Below are positions 8,221 to 16,370 of a DNA stretch of 64,000 nt, piece by piece. Position 1 is the first letter of the stretch. The number at the start of each line of letters is the position of its first letter. Made by a program: the position numbers and the translations under genes. The notes beneath the pieces were generated by a model. The model was not told the DNA's origin, ran no database searches, and saw only the letters and a list, made by a program, of their open reading frames with translations. The stretch spans positions 124,001 through 188,000 of the forward strand of contig NZ_AP022599.1 of the NCBI RefSeq assembly GCF_010725725.1, in the 5' to 3' direction. The DNA is from Mycolicibacterium pulveris (GTDB taxonomy: Bacteria > Actinomycetota > Actinomycetes > Mycobacteriales > Mycobacteriaceae).

Positions 8221-8930
8221 CTGGGTTGACGACGGGCCAGACGCTGTTCGGTCGGTACGCCTACCCGCCGAACGAACTGGGCTACTGCGGTCCGGCAGAC
8301 GGGGGCGGCACCTCCGGGCTGGCCTCGCGCGCCGCCGAGTTCGACGGCGCCTGGCCGTATCTGCGGGCCATCGCCGACGTGGTCGGCTCCGATGCGCTCG
8401 ATGACACGGTGGTCGAGAGCTACTGGGTGGGCGGTCCAGCGCTGGACAAGGTGGACCCGTCCGAACTGCTCTCCCGGCTGCGTTCGGCGTTCGCGGGCCA
8501 GATCACCGGCCTGCTCGACGTAATCTCTCCCAGCGCGGACGTGCTGGCGCACCACAGCTTCCACGTCTTCGTGGTCTACCCCTGGGTGCGTTTCCTCGGC
8601 CGCGACGCGAGCACCGCCGTGTCCGTCATGCAGAGCTGCCGCATCCGGTGGGGCACCGTCGAATCCGTCGACGACCAGCGCGCGGTGATCTCCTCCCGTC
8701 CCCTGCGGTTCGACGACGGCGGCCTGGTGCTCGGCGACCCGCAGGCCGAGACCGTGCACTGGGCGAAGCGTGACGTGTCGCTGACCTCCGCGCCGCTGCC
8801 CGGCACCGTCGTCTCGGCGCACTGGGACTGGGTGTGCGCAACCCTGACCGACACCGAATGCGCGGCGCTGGAAGACGCTACCCGCACCACGCTGAACCTC
8901 GTCAATTCACTTGTGGAAAAGGGGGGTTGA
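8217..8930 (+). CDS. DUF6390 family hydrogenase-associated protein
   Basis: A 237-residue protein, ATG overlapping the hypF stop. The conserved start is LFGRYAYPPNELGYCGPADG. A central segment, HHSFHVFVVYPWVRFL, and a C-terminal IRWGTVESVDDQRAVISSRPL segment resemble a small beta-barrel. Family name given from recall; no function is established. Placement between hypF and the SIS genes argues for a role in cofactor assembly or its control. Confidence 0.65.
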   Translation: MTGLTTGQTLFGRYAYPPNELGYCGPADGGGTSGLASRAAEFDGAWPYLRAIADVVGSDALDDTVVESYWVGGPALDKVDPSELLSRLRSAFAGQITGLLDVISPSADVLAHHSFHVFVVYPWVRFLGRDASTAVSVMQSCRIRWGTVESVDDQRAVISSRPLRFDDGGLVLGDPQAETVHWAKRDVSLTSAPLPGTVVSAHWDWVCATLTDTECAALEDATRTTLNLVNSLVEKGG

Positions 8931-8933
8931 TCG

Positions 8934-9674
8934 ATGACCGTCACCGCGCGACCGGGCGGGTCCTACATCGACGCCGAACTGTCCGCCGACCTCGCGGCGG
9001 CCGCGCTGGACATGGCCCGGCGATTCCACCAGGGCGCCACTCTCTGGGTCATCTCCCCGCAGTGGGAGCCGCACGCTCATCACGTCGCCGTCGAGTTCGT
9101 CCATCCGGTGATCATGGGCAAGCGTGCGCTACCGTCGGTCGCGCTCGTCGAACCCGATCCGGTGGCGCAGGCCCGGGTGGCCAGCCGACCCGGTGACCTG
9201 CTGATCGCGGTCGCGTCCGCCAGCGAACCCGCCGTCGTCGACGCGATGCGCCGCGCCGAGGCGTGGGGCGTGCTGACCCTGTGGATCGGATCCGGTCCAC
9301 GCCCGAAAGCCGGTGCCGCCGACCACATTCTGTGGATCGACTCCGAGGATCCGATGCTCCCGGCCACCGGGACGTTCGTGTTGATGTATCACCTGCTCTG
9401 GGAACTGACCCACGTCTGCTTCGAGCATCCCGGGCTGCTGAGATCCGCCGAGTGCACCGACGACGTCTGCATCACGTGCAGCGACCAGGGCCGGGTCGGC
9501 GAGGTGCTGCTCGAACCCAGCACCGCAACCGATCCGGCTCTCGTGCGCACCGCCCAGGGCGAGGAATGGGCGGACGTCACCCTGCTCGGTGGTGTCGCGG
9601 TCAACGACCTCGTGCTCGTCCACGCCGGGGCGGCCATCTCCCGCCTCGACATCGGCCAGGAGGTGAACCGATGA
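8934..9674 (+). CDS. SIS-like domain fused to HypC-like C-terminal domain
   Basis: A 246-residue fusion. Residues about 15-160 have the order of a SIS (sugar isomerase) fold, with DLLIAVASASEPAVVDAMRRAEAWGVLTLWIGSG matching the phosphosugar-binding loop region. Residues about 175-240 resemble HypC: CITCSDQGRVGEVL, then GGVAVNDLVLVHAGAAISRLD, which parallels the GDWVLVHVGFAMAKID of the neighbouring HypC. The N-terminal MC of true HypC is replaced by an internal C-x2-C. GGGGGG ribosome site just upstream of ATG 8934. The ATGA overlap joins it to a second SIS gene. It may hand over or sense a maturation intermediate, which is inference. Confidence 0.75.
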   Translation: MTVTARPGGSYIDAELSADLAAAALDMARRFHQGATLWVISPQWEPHAHHVAVEFVHPVIMGKRALPSVALVEPDPVAQARVASRPGDLLIAVASASEPAVVDAMRRAEAWGVLTLWIGSGPRPKAGAADHILWIDSEDPMLPATGTFVLMYHLLWELTHVCFEHPGLLRSAECTDDVCITCSDQGRVGEVLLEPSTATDPALVRTAQGEEWADVTLLGGVAVNDLVLVHAGAAISRLDIGQEVNR

Positions 9675-10345
9675 CAGAGCCCGAAAGCACCGGCTTCCTG
9701 TATCCGTTCATCGAATCCGAAGAGACCGACGCCACCAGCCTGCTCGACGATCTGAGCGCCTCGGCGCGCGGCAAGGCCGCCGAAAGCGCCCGGCTGCAAC
9801 GCGCCTCGCTCGACGAGTACGGCGCTGCACTGACCGCGGCGGGCACCGAGATGGCCGACCGATTCCGCCGCGGCGGGCGGCTCTACACCTTCGGAAACGG
9901 TGGCAGCTCCACCGACGCCGCGACGCTGGCGTCGCTGTTCAGCCGGCCGGCCCGGGGACGTCCGGTCGCCGCGTGGTCCCTTGCCGCCGACAACGCCGTG
10001 GTCACCGCGCTCGGCAACGACGTCGGCTTCGAGCTGATCTTCAAGCGCCAGATCATCGCCCACGCCCGCAGCCAGGACATCGCGATCGCGCTGTCCACGT
10101 CGGGCAATTCGGAGGATTTGATGACCGCCATCACCGAGGCCAAGCAGCGCGGCCTGCTGACCGTCGGATTCTCCGGCCACGACGGCGGACGGATGGCCGA
10201 CGCCGAGGATCTGGACTACTGCTTCACGGTGCGCTCGCAGAGCATCCACCGCATCCAGGAGAGCCACGCCATGCTCGGCTACCGCCTCTGGTCCGTCGCC
10301 CAGGAACACATGGCCCGTCCCCGCAATGGAGCGCACTCGACATGA
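9671..10345 (+). CDS. SIS domain protein, GmhA-like (phosphoheptose isomerase family)
   Basis: A 224-residue protein, ATG at 9671 in the overlap with the preceding SIS gene. It has the full GmhA layout: FGNGGSSTDAATLASLF loop near residue 77, ALSTSGNSEDLM loop near 141, and a C-terminal QSIHRIQESHAMLGYRLW helix holding the E and H residues that act in the isomerases. It therefore may still bind or convert a phosphorylated sugar. No heptose pathway genes are near; the context is hydrogenase maturation, so its substrate is unknown. hypE follows in an overlap. Confidence 0.82.
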   Translation: MTEPESTGFLYPFIESEETDATSLLDDLSASARGKAAESARLQRASLDEYGAALTAAGTEMADRFRRGGRLYTFGNGGSSTDAATLASLFSRPARGRPVAAWSLAADNAVVTALGNDVGFELIFKRQIIAHARSQDIAIALSTSGNSEDLMTAITEAKQRGLLTVGFSGHDGGRMADAEDLDYCFTVRSQSIHRIQESHAMLGYRLWSVAQEHMARPRNGAHST

Positions 10346-11448
10346 CCGGAACAGTCGACAGGGCAGCAAGCGCCGCGGAGCGCGAAGACCGCGCGCTGGA
10401 ACGCATCGACCGACAGCGGCAGCGACGGCCCCGCCTGCTCGACGACGTCGTGACGCTCGCACACGGCGCAGGCGGCAAGTCGTCGGCGACGCTGGTCGAC
10501 GCGGTGTTCCTCGAGGCGTTCCGCAACGCCGAACTCGAACAACTCGGTGACGCGGCCACGCTGCGTAGCGCATCGGGTGAGCGGATGGCGTTCTCCACCG
10601 ACTCGTATGTCGTTTCGCCGCGGCGCTTTCCGGGCGGCTCGATCGGTCACGTCGCCGTACACGGAACGATCAACGATCTCGCGGTATCGGGCGCGCGACC
10701 GCAGTGGCTGTCGGCGGCCTTCGTCATCGAAGAGGGCTTCCCGATCGCCGAACTGCGCGAGATCGTCGCCGACATGAGCGACGCGGCCACGGCTGCCGGT
10801 GTGCAGATCGTCACCGGTGACACCAAGGTGGTCGGCAGGGGCGCCGCCGACGGCGTCTACGTCTGTACGGCCGGGGTCGGTGTGATCCCCGAGGACAGAA
10901 GGCTTTCCCGAGATCTCGTGCAACCCGGTGACCGCGTGCTGCTCTCGGGGACCATCGGTGAACACGGCATGGCGGTCATGCTCGCCCGCGGCGATCTGGC
11001 CATCGACGCCGACATCGCCTCCGACACGGCGCCGGTGCACGAACTGGTGGAGATCCTGCTGGCGGCGGCGCCGTCGACCCGGTGGATGCGCGACGCCACC
11101 CGCGGCGGCGTCGGCACCGTGGCCAACGAGTTGGTCAAGGACCGGCCGTTCGCGCTGATCCTCGACGAGGACGCGATTCCCGTGGCGCCGCAGGTGCTCG
11201 GCGCCTGCGACCTGCTCGGCATCGATCCGCTGTATGTGGCCAACGAGGGCAAGTTCGTCGCCGTCGTCGCCGCCGCGGAAGCGGAGGCGGCCGTCTCCGC
11301 ACTGCGGGCCCATCCCCGGGGAGCCGACGCCGCCGTCGTCGGCGAGATCGTTCCCCAACCACCCGGAATCGTGGCGCTGCGAACATCTTTCGGCGGCAGC
11401 CGGATCGTCGACATGCTCGTCGGCGACCCGCTGCCGCGAATCTGCTGA
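10342..11448 (+). CDS. hypE: Hydrogenase expression/formation protein HypE
   Basis: Dehydrates the carbamoyl group on its C-terminal cysteine to thiocyanate for the CN ligands. The 368-residue protein ends in PRIC, the modified cysteine tail. The ATP-binding AHGAGGKSS motif lies near residue 41 and TRGGVGTVANE near 253. An N-terminal charged extension of about 30 residues precedes the usual HypE start. ATG at 10342 overlaps the SIS stop. Confidence 0.94.
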   Translation: MTGTVDRAASAAEREDRALERIDRQRQRRPRLLDDVVTLAHGAGGKSSATLVDAVFLEAFRNAELEQLGDAATLRSASGERMAFSTDSYVVSPRRFPGGSIGHVAVHGTINDLAVSGARPQWLSAAFVIEEGFPIAELREIVADMSDAATAAGVQIVTGDTKVVGRGAADGVYVCTAGVGVIPEDRRLSRDLVQPGDRVLLSGTIGEHGMAVMLARGDLAIDADIASDTAPVHELVEILLAAAPSTRWMRDATRGGVGTVANELVKDRPFALILDEDAIPVAPQVLGACDLLGIDPLYVANEGKFVAVVAAAEAEAAVSALRAHPRGADAAVVGEIVPQPPGIVALRTSFGGSRIVDMLVGDPLPRIC

Positions 11449-11472
11449 ACCGACAACCGGAGGGAGAGACTG

Positions 11473-11754
11473 ATGTGCCTGGGCATTCCCGGCCAGGTGG
11501 TCGACATCGTCGACGCCGAGCAGTCCCTGGCCAAGGTCGATGTCAACGGCGTGCGCCGCAACATCAGCGTGCGGCTGCTGGCCGACGACAACCTGCGCGT
11601 CGGTGACTGGGTGCTGGTACACGTCGGGTTCGCGATGGCCAAGATCGACGAACGTGAGGCCGAGATCACCCTCGACCAGGTGCAGAAGATGGGTGCCGAC
11701 TACGTGACCGAGATCGAAGCGTTCACTTCGTCCGAGATCGGTTGGGAGGCTTGA
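11473..11754 (+). CDS. hypC: Hydrogenase maturation chaperone HypC (copy 2)
   Basis: A 93-residue protein starting MCLGIPGQVVDIV with the essential Cys2, then VDVNGVRRNISVRLL and GDWVLVHVGFAMAKID. GGAGGGAGA ribosome site 5-13 bases before ATG 11473. The C-terminal 30 residues (ITLDQVQKMG...) extend past the core. It lies one base before hypD, its known partner, so this copy is the better candidate for the HypCD complex; copy 1 may serve as the chaperone of the large subunit. That division is inference. Confidence 0.92.
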   Translation: MCLGIPGQVVDIVDAEQSLAKVDVNGVRRNISVRLLADDNLRVGDWVLVHVGFAMAKIDEREAEITLDQVQKMGADYVTEIEAFTSSEIGWEA

Positions 11755-11755
11755 T

Positions 11756-12883
11756 ATGAGGTTCGTCGACGAATTCCGGGACCCGGCGGCGGCCCGCGCT
11801 CTGGTCAAATCGATCACCGAGCTCGCCGCGGGTGACGAGTTCAAGTTCATGGAGGTGTGCGGCGGGCACACCCACACCATCTACCGGCACGGCATCGAGC
11901 ACCTGCTGCCCGAATCCGTCGAGCTGGTGCACGGGCCGGGATGTCCGGTGTGTGTGATCCCGATGGGCCGGATCGACGACGCGATGTGGCTGGCCGAACA
12001 GCCCGGCATCATCTTCACGACGTTCGGCGACATGATGCGCGTGCCGGGATCCGACGGCACCCTGATCGCGGCCAAGGCGCGCGGCGCCGACGTGCGGTTC
12101 GTCTACTCCCCCCTCGACGCACTCAAGGTGGCCGTCGACAATCCCGACCGTCACGTGGTGTTCTTCGCCGTCGGTTTTGAGACCACCGCGCCGTCGACCG
12201 CGGTGACGCTGGTGCGCGCCCGCGCGCTGGGCGTGACGAACTTCAGCGTGTTCTGTAACCACGTCACGATCGTTCCGCCGATCAAAGCCATCCTCGAGTC
12301 GCCCGATCTGCGGCTGTCGGGGTTTCTCGGGCCGGGTCACGTGTCGACGGTGGTGGGTCTGCGCCCGTATCGCTTCGTGCCCGAGGTGTACGGCAAGCCG
12401 ATCGTGGTCGCCGGGTTCGAGCCGCTGGACATCCTCGCCTCGGTGCACATGCTGCTGCAGCAGATCCGGGAGGGGCGGTGCGAGGTGGAGAACCAGTACA
12501 CCCGGGTGGTGCGCCCCGAAGGCAACACGCAGGCGTTGAAGCTGATGGCCGAGACGTTCGAGCTGCGTCCGCACTTCGAGTGGCGCGGCCTGGGGTTCAT
12601 CTCCCAGAGCGCGCTGAAGATTCACCGTGACTACGCGCAGTTCGACGCCGAGGCGATGTTCGAGATGCCCGGCGTGCGGGTCGCCGACCCCAAGGCGTGC
12701 CAGTGCGGCGAGGTCCTCAAAGGCGTGATCAAGCCGTGGGAGTGCAAGGTGTTCGGCACGGCGTGCACACCGGAGACCCCGATAGGCACCTGCATGGTGT
12801 CTGCCGAGGGCGCCTGCGCCGCGTACTACAACTTCGGCCGGTTGCACCGGCAAACAGCGCTGGTGCTGGGGCGTCGCGGCTAG
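11756..12883 (+). CDS. hypD: Hydrogenase formation protein HypD
   Basis: Scaffold on which the Fe(CN)2CO unit is built. The 375-residue protein shows the VCGGHTHTIYRHG motif near residue 39, HGPGCPVCV near 65, GFETTAPSTA near 138, and the C-terminal [4Fe-4S] region (CQCGEVLKG, CKVFGTACTPE, GTCMVS, GACAAYY). It is the last hyp gene of the operon; the next gene starts about 60 bases on. Confidence 0.95.
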   Translation: MRFVDEFRDPAAARALVKSITELAAGDEFKFMEVCGGHTHTIYRHGIEHLLPESVELVHGPGCPVCVIPMGRIDDAMWLAEQPGIIFTTFGDMMRVPGSDGTLIAAKARGADVRFVYSPLDALKVAVDNPDRHVVFFAVGFETTAPSTAVTLVRARALGVTNFSVFCNHVTIVPPIKAILESPDLRLSGFLGPGHVSTVVGLRPYRFVPEVYGKPIVVAGFEPLDILASVHMLLQQIREGRCEVENQYTRVVRPEGNTQALKLMAETFELRPHFEWRGLGFISQSALKIHRDYAQFDAEAMFEMPGVRVADPKACQCGEVLKGVIKPWECKVFGTACTPETPIGTCMVSAEGACAAYYNFGRLHRQTALVLGRRG

Positions 12884-12941
12884 ATTCAGCCGGCACAAGC
12901 ATCGCCGCAGCCCACGCGGCGAAGGGTGAGGAGTAATGGTC

Positions 12942-13160
12942 ATGACAGAGCCGGAGGACAAGGGATCACGAGACACCGGTTCGGATGTGCCGTCGGGAGG
13001 ACCCGCCGATCGTCCGTCGGGTGAATACCAGGGTGACGAGTCCGTTCCCACCTACGGAAGCGACGAGAAACCCGACTTCGAAACGAGCTTCACCAACGAA
13101 CCCCCGCGCGATGTCGAGCCGGAGGTGCCGCCGTACGAGGGCCGCAAGGAGTCCGGGTAG
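12942..13160 (+). CDS. Small acidic, disordered hypothetical protein
   Basis: A 72-residue protein rich in Gly, Pro, Asp, Glu and Ser with no predicted helix, membrane segment or known domain. ATG 12942 is preferred over 12936 because the GGTGAGGAG ribosome site lies 8 bases before it. It could be the last gene of the hydrogenase operon or an independent gene. A dyad follows the stop. Confidence 0.55.
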   Translation: MTEPEDKGSRDTGSDVPSGGPADRPSGEYQGDESVPTYGSDEKPDFETSFTNEPPRDVEPEVPPYEGRKESG

Positions 13161-13178
13161 CAAGGCCGATTGCGCGGT

Positions 13179-13211
13179 TTCATCCGCGACACGCCGAGGC
13201 ACGCGGATGAA
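13179..13211. terminator. Dyad between convergent genes, possible bidirectional terminator
   Basis: Perfect 10-base arms TTCATCCGCG (13179-13188) and CGCGGATGAA (13202-13211) with a 13-base loop, between the end of the small acidic gene (+) and DUF3046 (-). No T-tract, which is usual for mycobacterial terminators. Confidence 0.5.
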
Positions 13212-13235
13212 TCCGCACACTCGTTGCAGTCCCCG

Positions 13236-13430
13236 TCACCACTGATCTCGCGGGACGTCGAAGTCCGCGCACAGCGCGCGCCAGACCTCCCGTGGGTCGA
13301 TGCCGTCCTCGATGGCCTGCACGGCGGTGCGTCCACCCAGCCCGCTGAGCACGTGGTCGACGATGATCGACGCGCCCCGGACGGGGCCGAACTGTTGCTC
13401 GACCAGCTCGTGGAATTCCGTCAACCGCAC
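13236..13430 (-). CDS. DUF3046 family protein (Rv2738c-like)
   Basis: A 64-residue protein, MRLTEFHELVEQQFG start and REVWRALCADFDVP end, matching the short actinobacterial DUF3046 family. In M. tuberculosis the equivalent gene sits directly next to recA. Here its downstream neighbour is the convergent hydrogenase operon instead. Function unknown. Confidence 0.85.
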   Translation of the reverse strand: MRLTEFHELVEQQFGPVRGASIIVDHVLSGLGGRTAVQAIEDGIDPREVWRALCADFDVPRDQW

Positions 13431-13439
13431 GGGTCCAAC

Positions 13440-14603
13440 CTACGTCAGCGCGTTATGGCACACGCGTACCGGATCCTCCACGCCGGAGATCGAGGAACCG
13501 GCGCGGCGCGCGGCATCCCGATACCGCGGCGATGACAGCACCTCGGTGGCCGCCGATGCCAGCGCCTCCGCGGTCAACGGCCGGACCAGCTGGCCGCTGC
13601 CTTGTCGCACAACACGATTGGCGATCTCCCACTGATCACCACCGCCGGGCACCAGCACCAGCGGCACCCCGGCCAGCAGCGCCTTGGACACCATGCCGTG
13701 ACCGCCGCCGCAGATGACCAGGTCGGCCTGCCTCAGGAGTTCGTCCTGGCGGCCCAAGCCGACGGCCGCCCACGGCGGCACCGGCGCGTCGGGCCCCGCC
13801 AGCCGCGACACCACCACGCGCGCCCCCTGCGGCAGCGTCTCCCCCGGCGTCAGCGCCTGCAGCGCCACCTCGGCCAGGCCGCGGGTGCCCGTCGTCGCGG
13901 TGGACGGCGCGACGACCACCACCGGGCCCGAGCCGGGCGGAACCGTCAGGACCTCGGAGGTCGGCTCGAAGTGCAGCGGACCCACCACCACCGCCTCGGC
14001 GGGCCAATCGGGACGCGGCACCTCCAACGCCGGCAGGGTTGCGATGAGCCGTCGCAGCGGCCCGGAATCCTCTGCGGGCAAACCGATTTCGAGGCGTGCC
14101 GCCGCCCGCTGCCGTAGCCCTTTGCGCCACGACCGGTTGCTCAGCGCACGCATCACCGCGTCGCGCACCCGGCCGCTGACCCCCACCCCGGGCGCCAGCC
14201 CGCTGCCCACCGGCGGCAGGCCCTTCGACGGCCGGTACAGCGGGTGAGGGTTCAACTCGATCCACGGCAGCCCCAGCAGTTCGGCGCAGAACCCGCCGGC
14301 GACGGTGATCGCGTCCGACACCACCAGATCCGGCGCCAGCGCCCGCACCTGCGGGGCGTTCTGCACCGCCATGCGCGCCGCGCGCTGGTTGATCTTGGCA
14401 CCGGCGTCGGCGTCGTCGTCCAGATCGGTCGGGTCCAGCCCGAGCAGCTCCACGGCATCCACCCCGGCGGCGCGCGCGGTGTCCAGCCACTGTTTGCCGG
14501 TCAGCAGCGTCGGCGCGTCGCCGCTGGCCAGGAAGCGAAGGCACAACGCGATGGCCGGGAAGGCATGCCCGGGATCGGGTCCGGCCACCACCGCGACGCG
14601 CAT
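13440..14603 (-). CDS. UGT-type glycosyltransferase (Rv2739c-like)
   Basis: A 387-residue GT-B fold protein, start chosen at ATG 14603 (MRVAVVAGPDPGHAFPAI), which gives the expected glycine-rich N-terminal motif at the very start. The C-terminal domain holds LLRQADLVICGGGHGMVSKALLAGVPLVLVPGGGDQWEIANRV, the usual NDP-sugar binding region, seen here with the G-G-G-H and P-G-G-D-Q-x-x-N-A-like elements. Acceptor unknown. It ends 9 bases before DUF3046 and is probably cotranscribed with it. Confidence 0.82.
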   Translation of the reverse strand: MRVAVVAGPDPGHAFPAIALCLRFLASGDAPTLLTGKQWLDTARAAGVDAVELLGLDPTDLDDDADAGAKINQRAARMAVQNAPQVRALAPDLVVSDAITVAGGFCAELLGLPWIELNPHPLYRPSKGLPPVGSGLAPGVGVSGRVRDAVMRALSNRSWRKGLRQRAAARLEIGLPAEDSGPLRRLIATLPALEVPRPDWPAEAVVVGPLHFEPTSEVLTVPPGSGPVVVVAPSTATTGTRGLAEVALQALTPGETLPQGARVVVSRLAGPDAPVPPWAAVGLGRQDELLRQADLVICGGGHGMVSKALLAGVPLVLVPGGGDQWEIANRVVRQGSGQLVRPLTAEALASAATEVLSSPRYRDAARRAGSSISGVEDPVRVCHNALT

Positions 14604-14645
14604 TGCCCTACCGTGCCACAGGGCCCGCGCACTAGGCTGGCGACC

Positions 14646-15086
14646 ATGACCGACCAGGCTGCCGGACTGAGACCAGACCTCGACAACGTGCGCACCGTGG
14701 AGACGTTTCTCTACGCGCTGCAGGACGAGGATTTCGATACCGTGGACAGCTCGCTCGCCGACGGGATCGAGTGGCAGAACGTCGGGTACCCCACGATCCG
14801 CGGCCGGCAGCGCATCGTCGGCCTGCTGCGGCGCGGCCAGGGCCGTTTCGGCTTCGAGGTCAAGATTCACCGCATCGCCGCGGAAGGCAACGCCGTGCTG
14901 ACCGAGCGCACCGACGCGTTGGAGTTCGGGCCGATCCGCATCCAGTTCTGGGTATGCGGCGTGTTCGAGGTGCACGGCGGACGCATCACGTTGTGGCGCG
15001 ACTACTTCGACACGCTGGACTTCCTCAAGGGCACGGTCCGCGGGCTGGTCGCCGCGGTGTTCCCGTCACTGCGTCCGAGGATGTGA
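14646..15086 (+). CDS. Limonene-1,2-epoxide hydrolase family protein (EphG-like)
   Basis: A 146-residue SnoaL-like alpha+beta barrel protein. ATG 14646. The residues expected for epoxide hydrolysis in this family appear as ERTD (R and D of the Arg-Asp pair, about residue 94-97) and WRDYFD (second Asp, about 118-123). It corresponds to Rv2740 (EphG) of M. tuberculosis by position and length. Likely acts on lipid or sterol epoxides; the natural substrate is not visible from sequence. Confidence 0.8.
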   Translation: MTDQAAGLRPDLDNVRTVETFLYALQDEDFDTVDSSLADGIEWQNVGYPTIRGRQRIVGLLRRGQGRFGFEVKIHRIAAEGNAVLTERTDALEFGPIRIQFWVCGVFEVHGGRITLWRDYFDTLDFLKGTVRGLVAAVFPSLRPRM

Positions 15087-15114
15087 GGGCCGGCCGGTAG
15101 CATCGGTGGTCGAC

Positions 15115-15531
15115 ATGAGTACCACCACACCACGCGCGCGGCCCAACCTCTGGGAGTACATCGGCTACAGCTACGGCCGGCGTCTGCCCGATTCGATGCG
15201 CGACTGGGTCCGCAACGACCTGGCCGGCGAGGGTGCGACGCGCCGCATGATGATCCGCGTCTTCGTTCCCGCGCTCCTGGTGCTGGCGCCGTTCTGGTTG
15301 ATCCCGACGACGTTCGTCGTGCATCTGTCGATGACGCTGCCGATCCTGATTCCGTTCGTCTACTTCTCGCACGCCCTCAACAAGGTGTGGCGCCGGCACA
15401 TGTTGGCCAAACACGGCCTGGACCCCGGCCTGGTCGATGAGATCTCGCGCCGTAAGAAGGCCCATGTGCACCAGGCGTACATCGAACGCTACGGCCCGCG
15501 GTCGGGACCGCCGAGCTCACACGACATCTGA
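15115..15531 (+). CDS. DUF5313 family membrane protein
   Basis: A 138-residue protein with ATG at 15115. The N-terminus carries WEYIGYSYGRRLPDSMRDWV, followed by two adjacent hydrophobic helices (about residues 45-85) and a basic C-terminal tail (RRKKAHVHQAYIERYG). It faces pspM tail to tail with two bases between the stops. Function unknown; the two-helix architecture with cytoplasmic ends is seen directly. Confidence 0.7.
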   Translation: MSTTTPRARPNLWEYIGYSYGRRLPDSMRDWVRNDLAGEGATRRMMIRVFVPALLVLAPFWLIPTTFVVHLSMTLPILIPFVYFSHALNKVWRRHMLAKHGLDPGLVDEISRRKKAHVHQAYIERYGPRSGPPSSHDI

Positions 15532-15533
15532 GG

Positions 15534-16352
15534 CTACGCGCCGCGCAGCTGACCCAGTTCGTCGAAAGCCTGCGCCCATCCGACCAGCCTGTCGGTGGCG
15601 TTGGACAGTTCGTCGCGGTAACGCTGCTGCGACATCGGTGAGCTCGACATCGGCCCAGAGTTCACCGCCGAGACCAATTGCGCTGCGGCGTTGACCATTT
15701 CGTTGTACTGCCGCGCACCGTGATGCAGCTGCGCGGTGAACGCCTGGATGGTGGGGGTCAGATGCGTACGTGACTGCGGCGCCGAGCGGACGGCGCGCTC
15801 CATCGACACCACCTCGGCGGCGGTGGCCGCCATGGTCGCGGCGGTCTGATCGGCGGCGAAAGTCAGCTCGCGCAGTTCGTCGGGCGGCAGCATGCGGCCC
15901 CGCTCCATGACGCCCAGCAGCGAGAAGAAGCCGCGCTCGGAGGCGGCCAGCGCGGCCATCGGCTGCCGCGCAGCAGAGCCCCACGGCGGCAGCCGGCGCG
16001 CCGCGCGGGATCGCCGCGGCGGCAACGGCTCGCGTCGCAGCCAGCGATACCTCAGAAACGCCAGGGTCGCCAAGAACGCCGCGCCCGCGGCGATGGGCGT
16101 CGGGATGAACAGCACCCAAAACGGCGTGCTCCACGCCGCCAGCAGCGCGGTGACCCCGATCCAGAACACGCACGACACGCTGAAAAACAGCGCCAGCCGC
16201 AGCGCCCAGCGCCGCTTGCGCAGCAATTTGGCGCGCGGATCGGATGCGGCATGCAGCCTTTCGGCCAGCACATCGGACCACTCCGCCGCGGTGTCGACGC
16301 CGCGCTGCACCATGGACCGCCAGGCCTCGGGTCGACTCGCGCGTGGGTTCAC
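15534..16352 (-). CDS. pspM: Phage-shock membrane protein PspM (Rv2743c-like)
   Basis: A 272-residue protein with GTG start at 16352. Two transmembrane helices lie about residues 50-70 and 78-97 (ALFFSVSCVFWIGVTALL; FWVLFIPTPIAAGAAFL), followed by a soluble helical domain. Known role of the family in M. tuberculosis: membrane partner of PspA in the ClgR-PspA-Rv2743c-Rv2742c envelope-stress system. It lies 18 bases after pspA. No Rv2742c (PspN) gene follows; the next gene is on the other strand. Confidence 0.8.
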   Translation of the reverse strand: MNPRASRPEAWRSMVQRGVDTAAEWSDVLAERLHAASDPRAKLLRKRRWALRLALFFSVSCVFWIGVTALLAAWSTPFWVLFIPTPIAAGAAFLATLAFLRYRWLRREPLPPRRSRAARRLPPWGSAARQPMAALAASERGFFSLLGVMERGRMLPPDELRELTFAADQTAATMAATAAEVVSMERAVRSAPQSRTHLTPTIQAFTAQLHHGARQYNEMVNAAAQLVSAVNSGPMSSSPMSQQRYRDELSNATDRLVGWAQAFDELGQLRGA

Positions 16353-16370
16353 TGTGCTTCCCTACGAAAA

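Noticed and set aside
8934..9674. Annotating the SIS fusion simply as HypC
   Set aside because: The N-terminal 160 residues are SIS-like and the HypC Cys2 is absent, so a plain HypC label would mislead.
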